Notes under the pieces: model-generated | What the model was told of the DNA's origin: nothing | What the model saw: only the letters and a program-made list of their open reading frames with translations | The model's database searches: none | Shown here: positions 1 through 6,111 of the stretch, one piece after another | How positions within the stretch are numbered: the stretch's first letter is position 1 | Layout of the letters: every line of letters begins with the position of its first letter | Program-made: the position numbers and the translations under genes | NCBI GenBank assembly: GCA_937928335.1 | Contig: CALFWN010000094.1 | Location: forward strand, 1-6,111 | Length of the DNA stretch: 6,111 nucleotides | Source of the DNA: an uncultured Litoreibacter sp. | GTDB lineage: Bacteria > Pseudomonadota > Alphaproteobacteria > Rhodobacterales > Rhodobacteraceae | Direction of reading: 5' to 3'

Positions 1-496
1 TGGTCAGACCGACAACTCGACCTCCACGCCCAGCGGCGCCAGCGGTGATTTCGACGGTGACAGATGGCTGGCAAGCCTGGGCCTAGAGGGCCGTTGGGAT
101 CAGGCGGGCTACACGCTTCTGCCCGGCGTCGATGTGAGCTATGTGCGTGACGAGCAGGACGCCTATACCGACAGCGCGGCCGCATTGGTTGCGGAACAAT
201 CCGTCAGCTACACCGATGTCGCCCTCGGGATGGGCATCGAAGTGCCGCTGGACGGCGCGGCCTCGGGGTTCATCGTGACCGGCGGGGTTGCGGGCATCTG
301 GTCCGACACGCGCCAATCTATTGGCGGCACCACGCTGGAGACCTTCAGCGACGGCGTGCGCGGACGGCTGGATCTTGGCTTCCGATACGATGGTGGCAAA
401 AGCCTGCAATCCACAGCAAACGTATTTGTCGACGGCGTCGGCGATGGTGACGCAACCACGCTTGGCGCGACGCTCGGGGTGTTCATGGCGTTCTAG
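1..496 (+). CDS. Partial outer-membrane beta-barrel, probable autotransporter translocator domain (C-terminal 164 aa)
   Basis: An open frame enters from the left edge (first full codon at 2) and stops with TAG at 494-496. The 5' part of the gene is missing. The visible 164 residues begin in a Gly/Ser/Asp-rich stretch containing GDFDGDRW. Amphipathic strand-like segments alternating with short polar turns follow (for example GYTLLPGVDVSYVRDEQDAY, then GRLDLGFRY). The chain ends in MAF, and a terminal Phe is the usual recognition signal for assembly of outer-membrane barrels by the BAM complex. The turn-strand pattern and the YVRDEQDAYTDS-type segment fit the autotransporter beta-domain family, in which the barrel exports or anchors a passenger at the cell surface. 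The passenger is outside the window, so its role is unknown. The gene is convergent with the neighbouring - strand operon and probably unrelated to it. Another type of outer-membrane barrel is possible. Confidence 0.7.
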   Translation, partial: GQTDNSTSTPSGASGDFDGDRWLASLGLEGRWDQAGYTLLPGVDVSYVRDEQDAYTDSAAALVAEQSVSYTDVALGMGIEVPLDGAASGFIVTGGVAGIWSDTRQSIGGTTLETFSDGVRGRLDLGFRYDGGKSLQSTANVFVDGVGDGDATTLGATLGVFMAF

Positions 497-523
497 ACGC
501 CCCCAGCTGTCGCTCCCTTATGA

Positions 524-546
524 CCGCGCGCCACCCCCCCGCGCGG
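524..546. terminator. GC-rich stem-loop between convergent genes, candidate bidirectional terminator
   Basis: CCGCGCG (524-530) and CGCGCGG (540-546) form a perfect 7-bp inverted repeat around a 9-base C-rich loop. It lies 27 bases after the barrel stop codon and 35 bases beyond the 3' end of the - strand operon, in the only non-coding gap between the two convergent genes. That is the expected place for a shared terminator. Neither side has a clean T run: the + strand continues CAAATCTT and the - strand TCATAAGG. Termination by this element alone is therefore uncertain. The rest of 497-581 shows nothing else convincing. Confidence 0.35.
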
Positions 547-581
547 CAAATCTTATGTCAGATCTTCTGTTCCGGGCGTCG

Positions 582-3029
582 CTAGACCTTCACGCGCTCT
601 GAGGTGGGGTCGTAGAAGGGTTTGGAGGACACTTCTGCCTTTACCCTGTGGCCCGCGACGTCGATCTCGTAGCTGTCGGCCAGCACATCTGCCAGCTTTT
701 CACCCGGGCATTCAATATAACCCATGCCCATCGCAGCGCCCTCCGCGTGGCCATAGGCGCCGGAGGTCAGGTAGCCGGCCAGCGCGCCATTTCGGAACAC
801 CGGCTCCGCATGATACAAAAGCGGCTCCGGGTCGGTCAGCTTGAATTGCAGCAGCCGCATTTGCAGGCCCTCATCCTGCTTTTTCAGGATCGCGTCGCGG
901 CCCATATACTCCGCCTTGTCCTTTTTCACCGCAAAGCCGAGGCCCGCCTCCATCACGTGATCCTCCGAGGTGATGTCATGGCCGAAATGGCGGAAGCCTT
1001 TTTCGATGCGGCAAGTATCCATCATGTGCATCCCGCAGAGCTTGAGCCCTATCTCTTCGCCCGCCACGTGCAGCGTCTCGAACACATGGCCGGCCATGTC
1101 GGCGGAGACATAGACCTCCCAGCCCAGCTCCCCCACATAGGTCACGCGGTGCACGCGGGCCAGCCCCATGCCGATCTCGACCTGCTGCGCGGTGCCAAAC
1201 GGGTTGGTGTCGTTGGAGAAATCATCGGGGGAGACCGCCTCCAGCAATCTGCGGGCATTTGGTCCCATGACGGCCAGCACGCCTTCGGCGGCGGTGGTGT
1301 CGGTGAGGGTGACGTTGAATTCTTTCGCCCGCGCGATGCGCTCCATCCATGTCTGGTCGGCCAGCCTTGTGGCCGCGGGGGTGACGACAAGATAGTCAAA
1401 CTCGCCAAGCCGGGTGACGGTCACATCCGCCTCGATCCCGGCGCGGGAGTTGAGGAATTGCGTGTAGACGATCTTGCCGTCAGGCACGGTATAATTGCCG
1501 CCGCCCACATAGTTCATGAAGGCCTCCGCGTCGCGGCCCTGCACCCGGATTTTGCCGAAAGAGGACATGTCATACATGCCGACATTCTGTCGGATGGCCA
1601 TATGTTCCTCGCGCACATTGTCGAAGAAGCTCTGCCGCTGCCATGAGTATTCGTAGACCGGCTCCTGGTTGCCGCGTGCGAACCAGTTGGCGCGTTCCCA
1701 GCCCGCCAGCTCGCCCATCACCGCGCCACGTTCCAGCAGGTGGTGGTGAAACGGCGTCCGGCGCACGCCGCGCGCGGTTTTCTTTTGCAGATAGGGGAAG
1801 TGGTCGGCATAAAGCAGGCCCAGCGTTTCTTTGGAGCGCTCGAACAGGTAGGTCTTGTTGCCTTGGAACGGCTGCATCCGGCTGATATCGACATCGCCCA
1901 GATCGAAGGGCTTTTCGCCCGCCTCCATCCATTGCGCCAATGCCTGCCCCGCGCCGCCCGCCGATTGGATACCGATGGAGTTGAAGCCTGCGGCGACCCA
2001 GAAATTGTCCAGCTCAGGCGCGAGGCCCAGATGGTAGGCATCATCCGGCGTGAAGCTTTCCGGCCCGTTGAAGAAGGTGTGGATGCCCGCCTCTGCCAGC
2101 ATCGGCAGACGTTCGACGGCGGCCTCCAGAATGGGTTCGAAATGGTCGAAATCCTCGGGCAGCTGGTCAAACTCGAAATCCCCGGGGATGTCGAGGGTCC
2201 ACGGCTTGGCCACCGGCTCGAACGCGCCCAGCAGCATTTTGCCCGCGTCTTCCTTGTAATAGGCGCATTCATCCGGCACCCGCAGCACCGGCATCTGGGT
2301 CAGGCCGGGGATGCTTTCGGTCACGATGTAGAAATGCTCGCAGGCATGGAGCGGCACGTTGACGCCTGCCATACGCCCGACCGAATGGCCCCACATGCCG
2401 CCGCAATTGACCACGTGGTCTGCGGTGATCTGCCCGGTCTCGCCCTGTTTGTCCTGCCATGTCACGCCGGTCACCCGGCGGCCCTCTGTCTGGACCCCGG
2501 TGACCAGATGGCCCTCCAACACCCGCGCCCCGTTCTGGCGCGCGCCCTTGGCCAAAGCCTGCGCGATATTGGCCGGATCGCCCTGCCCGTCCAGCGGCAG
2601 ATAGACCCCGCCCACCACGCCGTCGATATTGAGATGCTCGTAGCGCGCCTTGACCTCCTGCGGGGAGATCGGCTCTGCCTCCACCCCGAAGGAGCGAGCC
2701 ATCGCGGCCTGGCGCATGATCTCTTCCTGACGCTCCTGCGTCAGCGCGACGGTGATCGAGCCGCAGCGTTTGAAGCCGGTCTCGACCCCGGTTTCCGCGG
2801 CCAGATCGCCGTAGAGCTCCTGGCTGTATTTCGCCAGCTTGGTCATGTTCTTGGTGGCGCGCAGCTGCGCAATGAGGCCTGCGGCGTGCCAAGTGGTGCC
2901 GGATGTCAGCTGCTTGCGTTCCAGCAGCACGACGTCTTTCCAGCCCTGCTTGGCCAGATGGTAGGCAACAGAGCAGCCGATAACGCCGCCGCCGATGATC
3001 ACGACGCGGGCGGATGTGGGAAGGCTCAT
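582..3029 (-). CDS. FAD-dependent oxidoreductase/GcvT fusion, sarcosine or dimethylglycine dehydrogenase family (815 aa)
   Basis: This enzyme probably oxidises an N-methyl group of a methylated glycine. Electrons go to FAD, and the released one-carbon unit passes to tetrahydrofolate in the C-terminal half. Visible features: a Rossmann motif IIGGGVIG at residues 11-18 with the acidic strand end E37; TSGTTWHAAG, whose His48 matches the family's covalent FAD-attachment histidine; and a C-terminal FAD-domain signature around 345-368 (AAGFNSIGIQSAGGAG). A linker at about 370-425 follows, then a GcvT (aminomethyltransferase) fold from about 430 to 705 with GWERANWF, GIEADVTVTR and YVGELGWEVY, and a GcvT C-terminal barrel to the end. 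The length is typical for the family. I chose ATG at 3029 because it overlaps the upstream stop as ATGA and has GGAG 8 bases before it. The longer frame to 3059 starts with TTG and lies inside the upstream gene. The LNSRAGIEAD motif looks more like sarcosine than dimethylglycine dehydrogenase, but substrate assignment is tentative. It is the last gene of the operon. Confidence 0.9.
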   Translation of the reverse strand: MSLPTSARVVIIGGGVIGCSVAYHLAKQGWKDVVLLERKQLTSGTTWHAAGLIAQLRATKNMTKLAKYSQELYGDLAAETGVETGFKRCGSITVALTQERQEEIMRQAAMARSFGVEAEPISPQEVKARYEHLNIDGVVGGVYLPLDGQGDPANIAQALAKGARQNGARVLEGHLVTGVQTEGRRVTGVTWQDKQGETGQITADHVVNCGGMWGHSVGRMAGVNVPLHACEHFYIVTESIPGLTQMPVLRVPDECAYYKEDAGKMLLGAFEPVAKPWTLDIPGDFEFDQLPEDFDHFEPILEAAVERLPMLAEAGIHTFFNGPESFTPDDAYHLGLAPELDNFWVAAGFNSIGIQSAGGAGQALAQWMEAGEKPFDLGDVDISRMQPFQGNKTYLFERSKETLGLLYADHFPYLQKKTARGVRRTPFHHHLLERGAVMGELAGWERANWFARGNQEPVYEYSWQRQSFFDNVREEHMAIRQNVGMYDMSSFGKIRVQGRDAEAFMNYVGGGNYTVPDGKIVYTQFLNSRAGIEADVTVTRLGEFDYLVVTPAATRLADQTWMERIARAKEFNVTLTDTTAAEGVLAVMGPNARRLLEAVSPDDFSNDTNPFGTAQQVEIGMGLARVHRVTYVGELGWEVYVSADMAGHVFETLHVAGEEIGLKLCGMHMMDTCRIEKGFRHFGHDITSEDHVMEAGLGFAVKKDKAEYMGRDAILKKQDEGLQMRLLQFKLTDPEPLLYHAEPVFRNGALAGYLTSGAYGHAEGAAMGMGYIECPGEKLADVLADSYEIDVAGHRVKAEVSSKPFYDPTSERVKV

Positions 3030-3481
3030 GGGTAGATCTCCGAAAACTTGGCTTTCCAAAGCGCGACCAGTTCCTCCTCGGTCGTGCCGGTGTCATAGAG
3101 GGGCGTCGTCAGGGGTTTGACCTCCGTGACGTCGATTTTCACGATCAGGTTCATGCGGTCGCACAGATCACCCCAGACCTCCCGGAACCGGGGGAAGAGC
3201 GCGTCGAATTCCCGTGTGTCGCGGCGCACCATTGCCCCTGTCCCGCGCAGCCGGGCGCCCTTGCGGGTGAAGCCATCCACGAAATTGACCTCGCATTCGG
3301 GGTTATGCGTCAGGTTGGTCACCGTCTGGGGCGAGCGGATTTCGCCAAAGGCAATGGTGGCGTCATCGACCACCAGAAAGGTGCCTTTGGGGCTGACAGA
3401 AGGCCTGCCGCCGGGCGTCACGGTGGCGATATGGCCCAGCCGCCAGCCGGTGATCAGGTCCTGGGTGTGCTGCGGGATCAT
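3026..3481 (-). CDS. PPOX-class pyridoxamine 5'-phosphate oxidase-like flavin split-barrel protein (151 aa)
   Basis: This small protein has the FMN-binding split beta-barrel pattern of the pyridoxamine 5'-phosphate oxidase-like superfamily. After a short N-terminal helix comes HIATVTPGGRPSVSPKGTF (about residues 17-35), then VVDDATIAFGEIRSPQTVTN and the NPECEVNFVD strand (about 60-70), then basic and acidic helices to the C-terminus. Members bind FMN, F420 or haem, often as homodimers, and catalyse varied redox reactions. True pyridoxamine phosphate oxidases are longer (over 200 aa) with a dedicated C-terminal substrate region, so PLP synthesis is unlikely. I chose ATG at 3481 because it forms an ATGA overlap with the methyltransferase stop and is preceded by a strong GGAGG. 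Its stop also overlaps the dehydrogenase start as ATGA. Its role in the operon is unknown; a flavin-redox or detoxification function beside the demethylating enzymes is speculation. Confidence 0.85.
   Translation of the reverse strand: MIPQHTQDLITGWRLGHIATVTPGGRPSVSPKGTFLVVDDATIAFGEIRSPQTVTNLTHNPECEVNFVDGFTRKGARLRGTGAMVRRDTREFDALFPRFREVWGDLCDRMNLIVKIDVTEVKPLTTPLYDTGTTEEELVALWKAKFSEIYP
3038..3041 (-). promoter_or_regulatory. Ribosome binding site of the 815-aa dehydrogenase
   Basis: GGAG on the - strand lies 8 bases upstream of ATG at 3029, inside the 3' end of the PPOX gene. It supports this ATG over the in-frame TTG at 3059. Confidence 0.65.
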
Positions 3482-4347
3482 GTGAACCTCCGTGCCAGCT
3501 CGGCGATATGGGCGGGGCCCACCTCGCAACAGCCGCCAATAAGCGTCGCGCCCTTCGCGGCCCAGTCCTCGGCGAATGTGGCATAGGCTTCGGGGGCAAG
3601 GTCGGTGCGGGCGCTCAGCACATCGACTGTCGCGCCGATATGATCAAAATCAGAGGTAATGCCGGTGAAGCCGTTGGCATATGCGCCAAGCGGCATAGAC
3701 ACGCCTGCAAGCTCGGGCAGGGCTTGGGTGACCGCCTCGGGCATTGAGCAATTGATCAGGACGGCGGCGGGTTTGTATTCACCCAGCAGAGGCAGGATGT
3801 CGCGCAGCGGCTCGCCGGAGCGCAGCTTTGTGCCGTCGGCATCGCTGACCGACAGGGCCAGCCAGACCGGCTTGCCGGTGACGCCCAGGCCCATCAACGC
3901 GCCCTTGGCCTGATCGACGGAGGCCATTGTCTCGGCAATATGAGCATCCACGAAAGGCGACTGAAACCGGGCCAGTTGCGCGTAGTCTTCGGCCGCGCGG
4001 TCGGACGGGGGGGCCAGATGCGGCTGGTAGGAGAACCCCATCGGCCCGACGGAGCCCAGAACCAACCCCGACCCATGCGCGTCGCGGGTATCGACCGCGA
4101 TCTGGCAGGCCACCTCGGTCAGTTGCCGCAGGCTGTCGCCGATATTATGCGCCACCAGACGGTCAGGCAGGATGCCGTAGCTGTTGACGGTGGCGACCTG
4201 CGCGCCGGCGGCGAAGTAATCCGCATGTACCTCGCGCACCAGCTCGGGCGCTTCCAGAAGCGCCTGCGTGGCCCATAGCCCGGTGGCCCGGCCCATCCGG
4301 GCGACCAGCTCCTGACCCATGCCACCATCGAGAATGGTCACGCTCAT
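3478..4347 (-). CDS. Homocysteine S-methyltransferase family protein (289 aa)
   Basis: This is predicted to transfer a methyl group from a methylated donor (betaine, S-methylmethionine or another sulfonium/ammonium compound) to homocysteine, giving methionine in the cytoplasm. The family is a TIM barrel with a Zn ion held by three cysteines. All three are visible: Cys200 in LINCS, and the Cys273-Cys274 pair in LIGGCCEVGP near the C-terminus. The N-terminus ILDGGMGQEL is the conserved substrate-loop region, followed by TVNSYGI and LGSVGPMG. At 289 residues it is nearer the short MmuM-like/generic homocysteine methyltransferases than long betaine-homocysteine methyltransferases, so the donor is open. 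ATG at 4347 places ILDGG at the usual N-terminal position; the 61 upstream in-frame residues are Arg/His/Pro-rich and unlike the family. Only a weak GGGG precedes the start, partly inside a predicted hairpin. The stop overlaps the PPOX start. Confidence 0.88.
   Translation of the reverse strand: MSVTILDGGMGQELVARMGRATGLWATQALLEAPELVREVHADYFAAGAQVATVNSYGILPDRLVAHNIGDSLRQLTEVACQIAVDTRDAHGSGLVLGSVGPMGFSYQPHLAPPSDRAAEDYAQLARFQSPFVDAHIAETMASVDQAKGALMGLGVTGKPVWLALSVSDADGTKLRSGEPLRDILPLLGEYKPAAVLINCSMPEAVTQALPELAGVSMPLGAYANGFTGITSDFDHIGATVDVLSARTDLAPEAYATFAEDWAAKGATLIGGCCEVGPAHIAELARRFT
3487..3491 (-). promoter_or_regulatory. Ribosome binding site of the PPOX-like gene
   Basis: GGAGG on the - strand sits 5 bases upstream of ATG at 3481. 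It is the strongest Shine-Dalgarno match in the operon and fixes this start despite an open frame reaching back to 3529. Confidence 0.75.
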
Positions 4348-4451
4348 GGCGCACCCCAAGCGCCGCGCAGCGGCGCCCCCTTTGGTGACATGCGCAGCAT
4401 GGAAGGGAGGCGGGTGGGCCCGTCGCAGGCCAGGATCGCAGCGCTTGTCAT
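4344..4451 (-). CDS. Possible 35-aa small ORF linking two operon genes by ATGA overlaps
   Basis: The roughly 100-base gap between the upstream FAD/GcvT gene and the methyltransferase holds an ORF of 35 codons plus TGA. Its ATG overlaps the upstream TGA (4448-4451), and its TGA overlaps the methyltransferase ATG (4344-4347). The product starts MTSAAILACDGPTRLPSMLR and ends SPKGAPLRGAWGAP. It has a basic, Pro/Gly-rich C-terminus and no membrane segment, signal peptide or recognised domain. About three quarters of third positions are G or C, as expected of coding DNA here but also of any GC-rich spacer. There is no Shine-Dalgarno in front, so expression would need coupling to the upstream gene. 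It may be a real peptide, a coupling leader that carries ribosomes to the methyltransferase start, or chance: any gene ending in A before TGA gives ATGA. I recognise no family. Confidence 0.35.
   Translation of the reverse strand: MTSAAILACDGPTRLPSMLRMSPKGAPLRGAWGAP
4356..4385 (-). other. GC-rich hairpin just upstream of the methyltransferase start codon
   Basis: GCGCCGC (4360-4366) and GCGGCGC (4370-4376) pair perfectly around a 3-base loop. CCAA (4356-4359) and TTGG (4382-4385) extend the stem with a 5-base bulge. In the transcript the hairpin lies 8 bases before the AUG at 4347, inside the 35-codon ORF, and its lower stem covers part of the weak GGGG ribosome site (4354-4357). It could restrain independent initiation, so that the methyltransferase is translated mainly by ribosomes arriving from upstream. 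It could also be a REP-like palindrome. This is a pattern seen by eye, with no folding energy computed. Confidence 0.4.
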
Positions 4452-6111
4452 GCGCGGATACGCGCGTTTTCGGGGTCCCAGAGCGGTGCGTCCTCCTGCA
4501 CCACGGCGCGGCGGCGGGTGCCGAAGACATCCACCTCCAGCGCGGTGCCGGGGCTCAGCATATCGGCCCGGACCATGCCCAAAGCCACGCATTTGCCGGT
4601 GCGATAGCCCATCCCGCAGGAGGTCACCTCGCCCACGATCTCCGTGCCGCTATAGACCGGCGACATATAGGGCGCATCCGTGTCGCCCGCATCCATCACC
4701 ATCGTCACAAAGCCCTTCTTGCGGCCCTGCTGCCGCTCCGCCAGCAAAGCGGCCTTGCCGGGGAAGTCCTGCGGCTTGTCAAATTTGATAAACCGGTCCA
4801 GCCCGCCTTCCAGCAGCGAATAATCCGTGCTCAGGTCGCCCTTCCACGCGCGGTAGCCCTTTTCCAGCCGCATCGAATTCAGCGCATACATGCCAAAGGG
4901 TCTGGCCCCCGCGCCGGTGATGGCATCCCAAACGGCAAGCGCGTCGTCCATAGCGGAATGGACCTCCCAGCCCAGCTCGCCTGCAAACGAGACGCGCAAG
5001 AGCACGCAATCCTTGCCTGCGACCGTGGCCTCCTGATAGGTCAGCCAGCCTTTGGACAGATCCGCGTCGCTGACAGCGGCCAGCACCTCGCGCGCCTTGG
5101 GGCCGGTGACCAGCTGGCATTCGTGGCGCGTGGTGCGGTCATGCACCTTGATGCCCTCGGGCGCGTGTTTGCGCAGAAACTCTGCGTCATGCCATTGCGC
5201 CAATGCGGCGGTGATCAGCCAGATCACATCATCGGATTTCGGGATCACCGACATCTCGGTCACGATCCGGCCACGGCTGTCGGCAAAATACGCCAGACCC
5301 ACGCGGCCCACCGATGGCAGGCGCGACGCGCTCAGCCCGTCGATAAATTCCCTTGCGCCGGGCCCCTCGACAGACAGGCGGGTGAAGCCGGTGATCGGCA
5401 GGATGCCGCAGCCCTGCGTCACCGCCTCGACCTCCTCCTTGATGCGAGGCTGCCAGGGGCCGTTTCTGCCCCAGGTCTGCGTCGCCTCCTCGGATGTGTC
5501 ATCGCCCGGTTTGGCGTACCAGTTGGCGCGCTCCCAGCCATTATAGGCCCCCATCTGCGCGCCAGATGCCAGCAAAGCATCGTGGTTCGGCGACAGTTTT
5601 TTGTCCCGGCCTGCGGGCCACTCGTGATAGGGGAAATGCATGGCGTATTCGTGGCCGTAGGTTTCCAGCGCCTTGGCGTGGCAAAAATCATGATCACAGT
5701 GATCGGTATATCGGCGCGGGTCCACGGCCCACATGTCAAGCTCAGTCTCGCTATGCATGATCCATTCCGACAGGACCTTGCCCGCACCACCCCCCTGGGC
5801 GATGCCGAAGGTAAAGCAGTGGCCCTCAAAGGCGTTCTTGACCCCCGGCATTGGGCCAAGCAACGGCAGGCCATCGGGCGCGTAAGGAATCGGGCCATTG
5901 ATGTTGCGCCCCACCCCCGCGGTGCCAAGGATAGGCACACGGGCCATCGCGTCCTCGATATACCACTCCAGCCGCTCCAGATCGTCGGGGTAAAGCTGGA
6001 ACGAAAAGTCCTCCGGCATCGGGTCTTCGGGCGTCACCCAATGGGCCTTGCAGTTGCGCTCATAGGGCCCAAGGTTCAGGCCGTTCTTGTCCTGCCGCAA
6101 ATAATACGAGC
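4448..6111 (-). CDS. FAD-dependent oxidoreductase/GcvT fusion, dimethylglycine dehydrogenase-like, N-terminus missing
   Basis: The frame runs off the right edge and stops with TGA at 4448-4450. About 553 residues are visible. By alignment with the downstream paralog, about 260 residues are missing, including the Rossmann motif and the FAD-attachment histidine. What remains (numbering from the codon at 6100): the end of the FAD domain with NLGPYE (9-14), PDGLPLLGPMPG (75-86) and FGIAQGGGAGKVLSEW (98-113); a linker with an unusual His/Cys cluster (134-159); then a GcvT fold beginning around GWERANW (188-194). That fold has GRIVTEMSV (277-285), FAGELGWEVH (372-381) and LNSMRLEKGYRAW (407-419), with a C-terminal GcvT barrel to residue 550. 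The predicted reaction is oxidative N-demethylation with transfer of the one-carbon unit to tetrahydrofolate. The GRxxxE motif looks dimethylglycine-dehydrogenase-like, in contrast to the downstream paralog. The TTG at 6100 is internal: the upstream codons read SYY, continuing the family's YYLRQ motif. It is the first visible gene of the operon. Confidence 0.88.
   Translation of the reverse strand, partial: SYYLRQDKNGLNLGPYERNCKAHWVTPEDPMPEDFSFQLYPDDLERLEWYIEDAMARVPILGTAGVGRNINGPIPYAPDGLPLLGPMPGVKNAFEGHCFTFGIAQGGGAGKVLSEWIMHSETELDMWAVDPRRYTDHCDHDFCHAKALETYGHEYAMHFPYHEWPAGRDKKLSPNHDALLASGAQMGAYNGWERANWYAKPGDDTSEEATQTWGRNGPWQPRIKEEVEAVTQGCGILPITGFTRLSVEGPGAREFIDGLSASRLPSVGRVGLAYFADSRGRIVTEMSVIPKSDDVIWLITAALAQWHDAEFLRKHAPEGIKVHDRTTRHECQLVTGPKAREVLAAVSDADLSKGWLTYQEATVAGKDCVLLRVSFAGELGWEVHSAMDDALAVWDAITGAGARPFGMYALNSMRLEKGYRAWKGDLSTDYSLLEGGLDRFIKFDKPQDFPGKAALLAERQQGRKKGFVTMVMDAGDTDAPYMSPVYSGTEIVGEVTSCGMGYRTGKCVALGMVRADMLSPGTALEVDVFGTRRRAVVQEDAPLWDPENARIRA

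Noticed and set aside
134..496. GTG at 134 as the true start of the barrel gene
   Set aside because: The same frame is open to the left edge and the residues before 134 continue the barrel pattern, so the gene begins outside the window.
559..569. Short palindrome around AGATCT in the intergenic gap
   Set aside because: It is a 4-bp stem with a 3-base loop, too small to stand out from chance.
648..1646. Long + strand open frame (332 codons) opposite the downstream dehydrogenase
   Set aside because: It is a complement shadow of a clearly coding GC-rich gene. The translation is rich in His/Arg/Gly without domain structure.
1740..3035. Long + strand open frame (431 codons) opposite the FAD domain
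   Set aside because: It has the same shadow effect; the opposite strand encodes a complete Rossmann fold and conserved family motifs.
3027..3059. Upstream TTG start adding ten residues to the 815-aa dehydrogenase
   Set aside because: The ATG at 3029 has a ribosome site and ATGA coupling, and it places the Rossmann motif at the usual distance from the N-terminus.
3014..3586. + strand open frame of 190 codons across the PPOX gene
   Set aside because: It is antisense to two real genes and their overlap, with no recognisable domain.
4348..4530. N-terminal extension of the methyltransferase by 61 residues
   Set aside because: The added residues are Arg/Pro/His-rich and largely overlap the upstream gene. 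The family begins close to the ILDGGMGQEL motif.
4448..6111. DMSP demethylase (DmdA) as the identity of the upstream GcvT-family gene
   Set aside because: DmdA is a stand-alone GcvT-fold protein. Here the GcvT half is fused to an FAD oxidoreductase domain with its C-terminal flavin motif visible.

Overview
The window is GC-rich and gene-dense, with strong G/C preference at third codon positions. The gene content and protein style (tandem FAD/GcvT-fusion demethylating dehydrogenases, a short homocysteine S-methyltransferase, an autotransporter-like beta-barrel) suggest a marine-type alphaproteobacterium, most likely Rhodobacteraceae (Roseobacter group). This assignment is inferred from protein style, not from a search.

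Layout. At the left edge (1-496, + strand) is the C-terminal end of an outer-membrane beta-barrel, probably an autotransporter translocator domain. It ends in Phe. A convergent gap of about 85 bp (497-581) holds a GC-rich stem-loop that may serve as a two-way terminator. Everything to the right lies on the - strand and reads right to left as one compact operon. In transcription order it contains: a FAD-dependent oxidoreductase/GcvT fusion whose N-terminus lies beyond the right edge (6111-4448); a 35-codon ORF not recognised as any known family (4451-4344); a 289-aa homocysteine S-methyltransferase family protein (4347-3478); a 151-aa PPOX-type flavin split-barrel protein (3481-3026); and a second, complete 815-aa FAD oxidoreductase/GcvT fusion (3029-582). 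Each of the four junctions is a 4-base ATGA stop/start overlap if the small ORF is real. Without it, two junctions are ATGA and one is a gap of about 100 bp. No promoter is visible, so the operon starts outside the window.

How the genes may work together (inference from families). The two large flavoproteins belong to the dimethylglycine/sarcosine dehydrogenase superfamily. Members oxidise an N-methyl group and hand the one-carbon unit to tetrahydrofolate in the GcvT half. The upstream paralog carries a GRxxxE-type motif that I associate with dimethylglycine dehydrogenases. The downstream one carries a GIEAD-type motif that I associate with sarcosine dehydrogenases. Together with a Zn-type homocysteine methyltransferase, this suggests stepwise demethylation of an N-methylated osmolyte such as glycine betaine (betaine to dimethylglycine to sarcosine to glycine), or of a related methylated compound, feeding methionine and one-carbon pools. 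The substrate cannot be fixed from sequence. The least explained elements are the small coupled ORF with its hairpin over the methyltransferase start, and the role of the PPOX-like protein.
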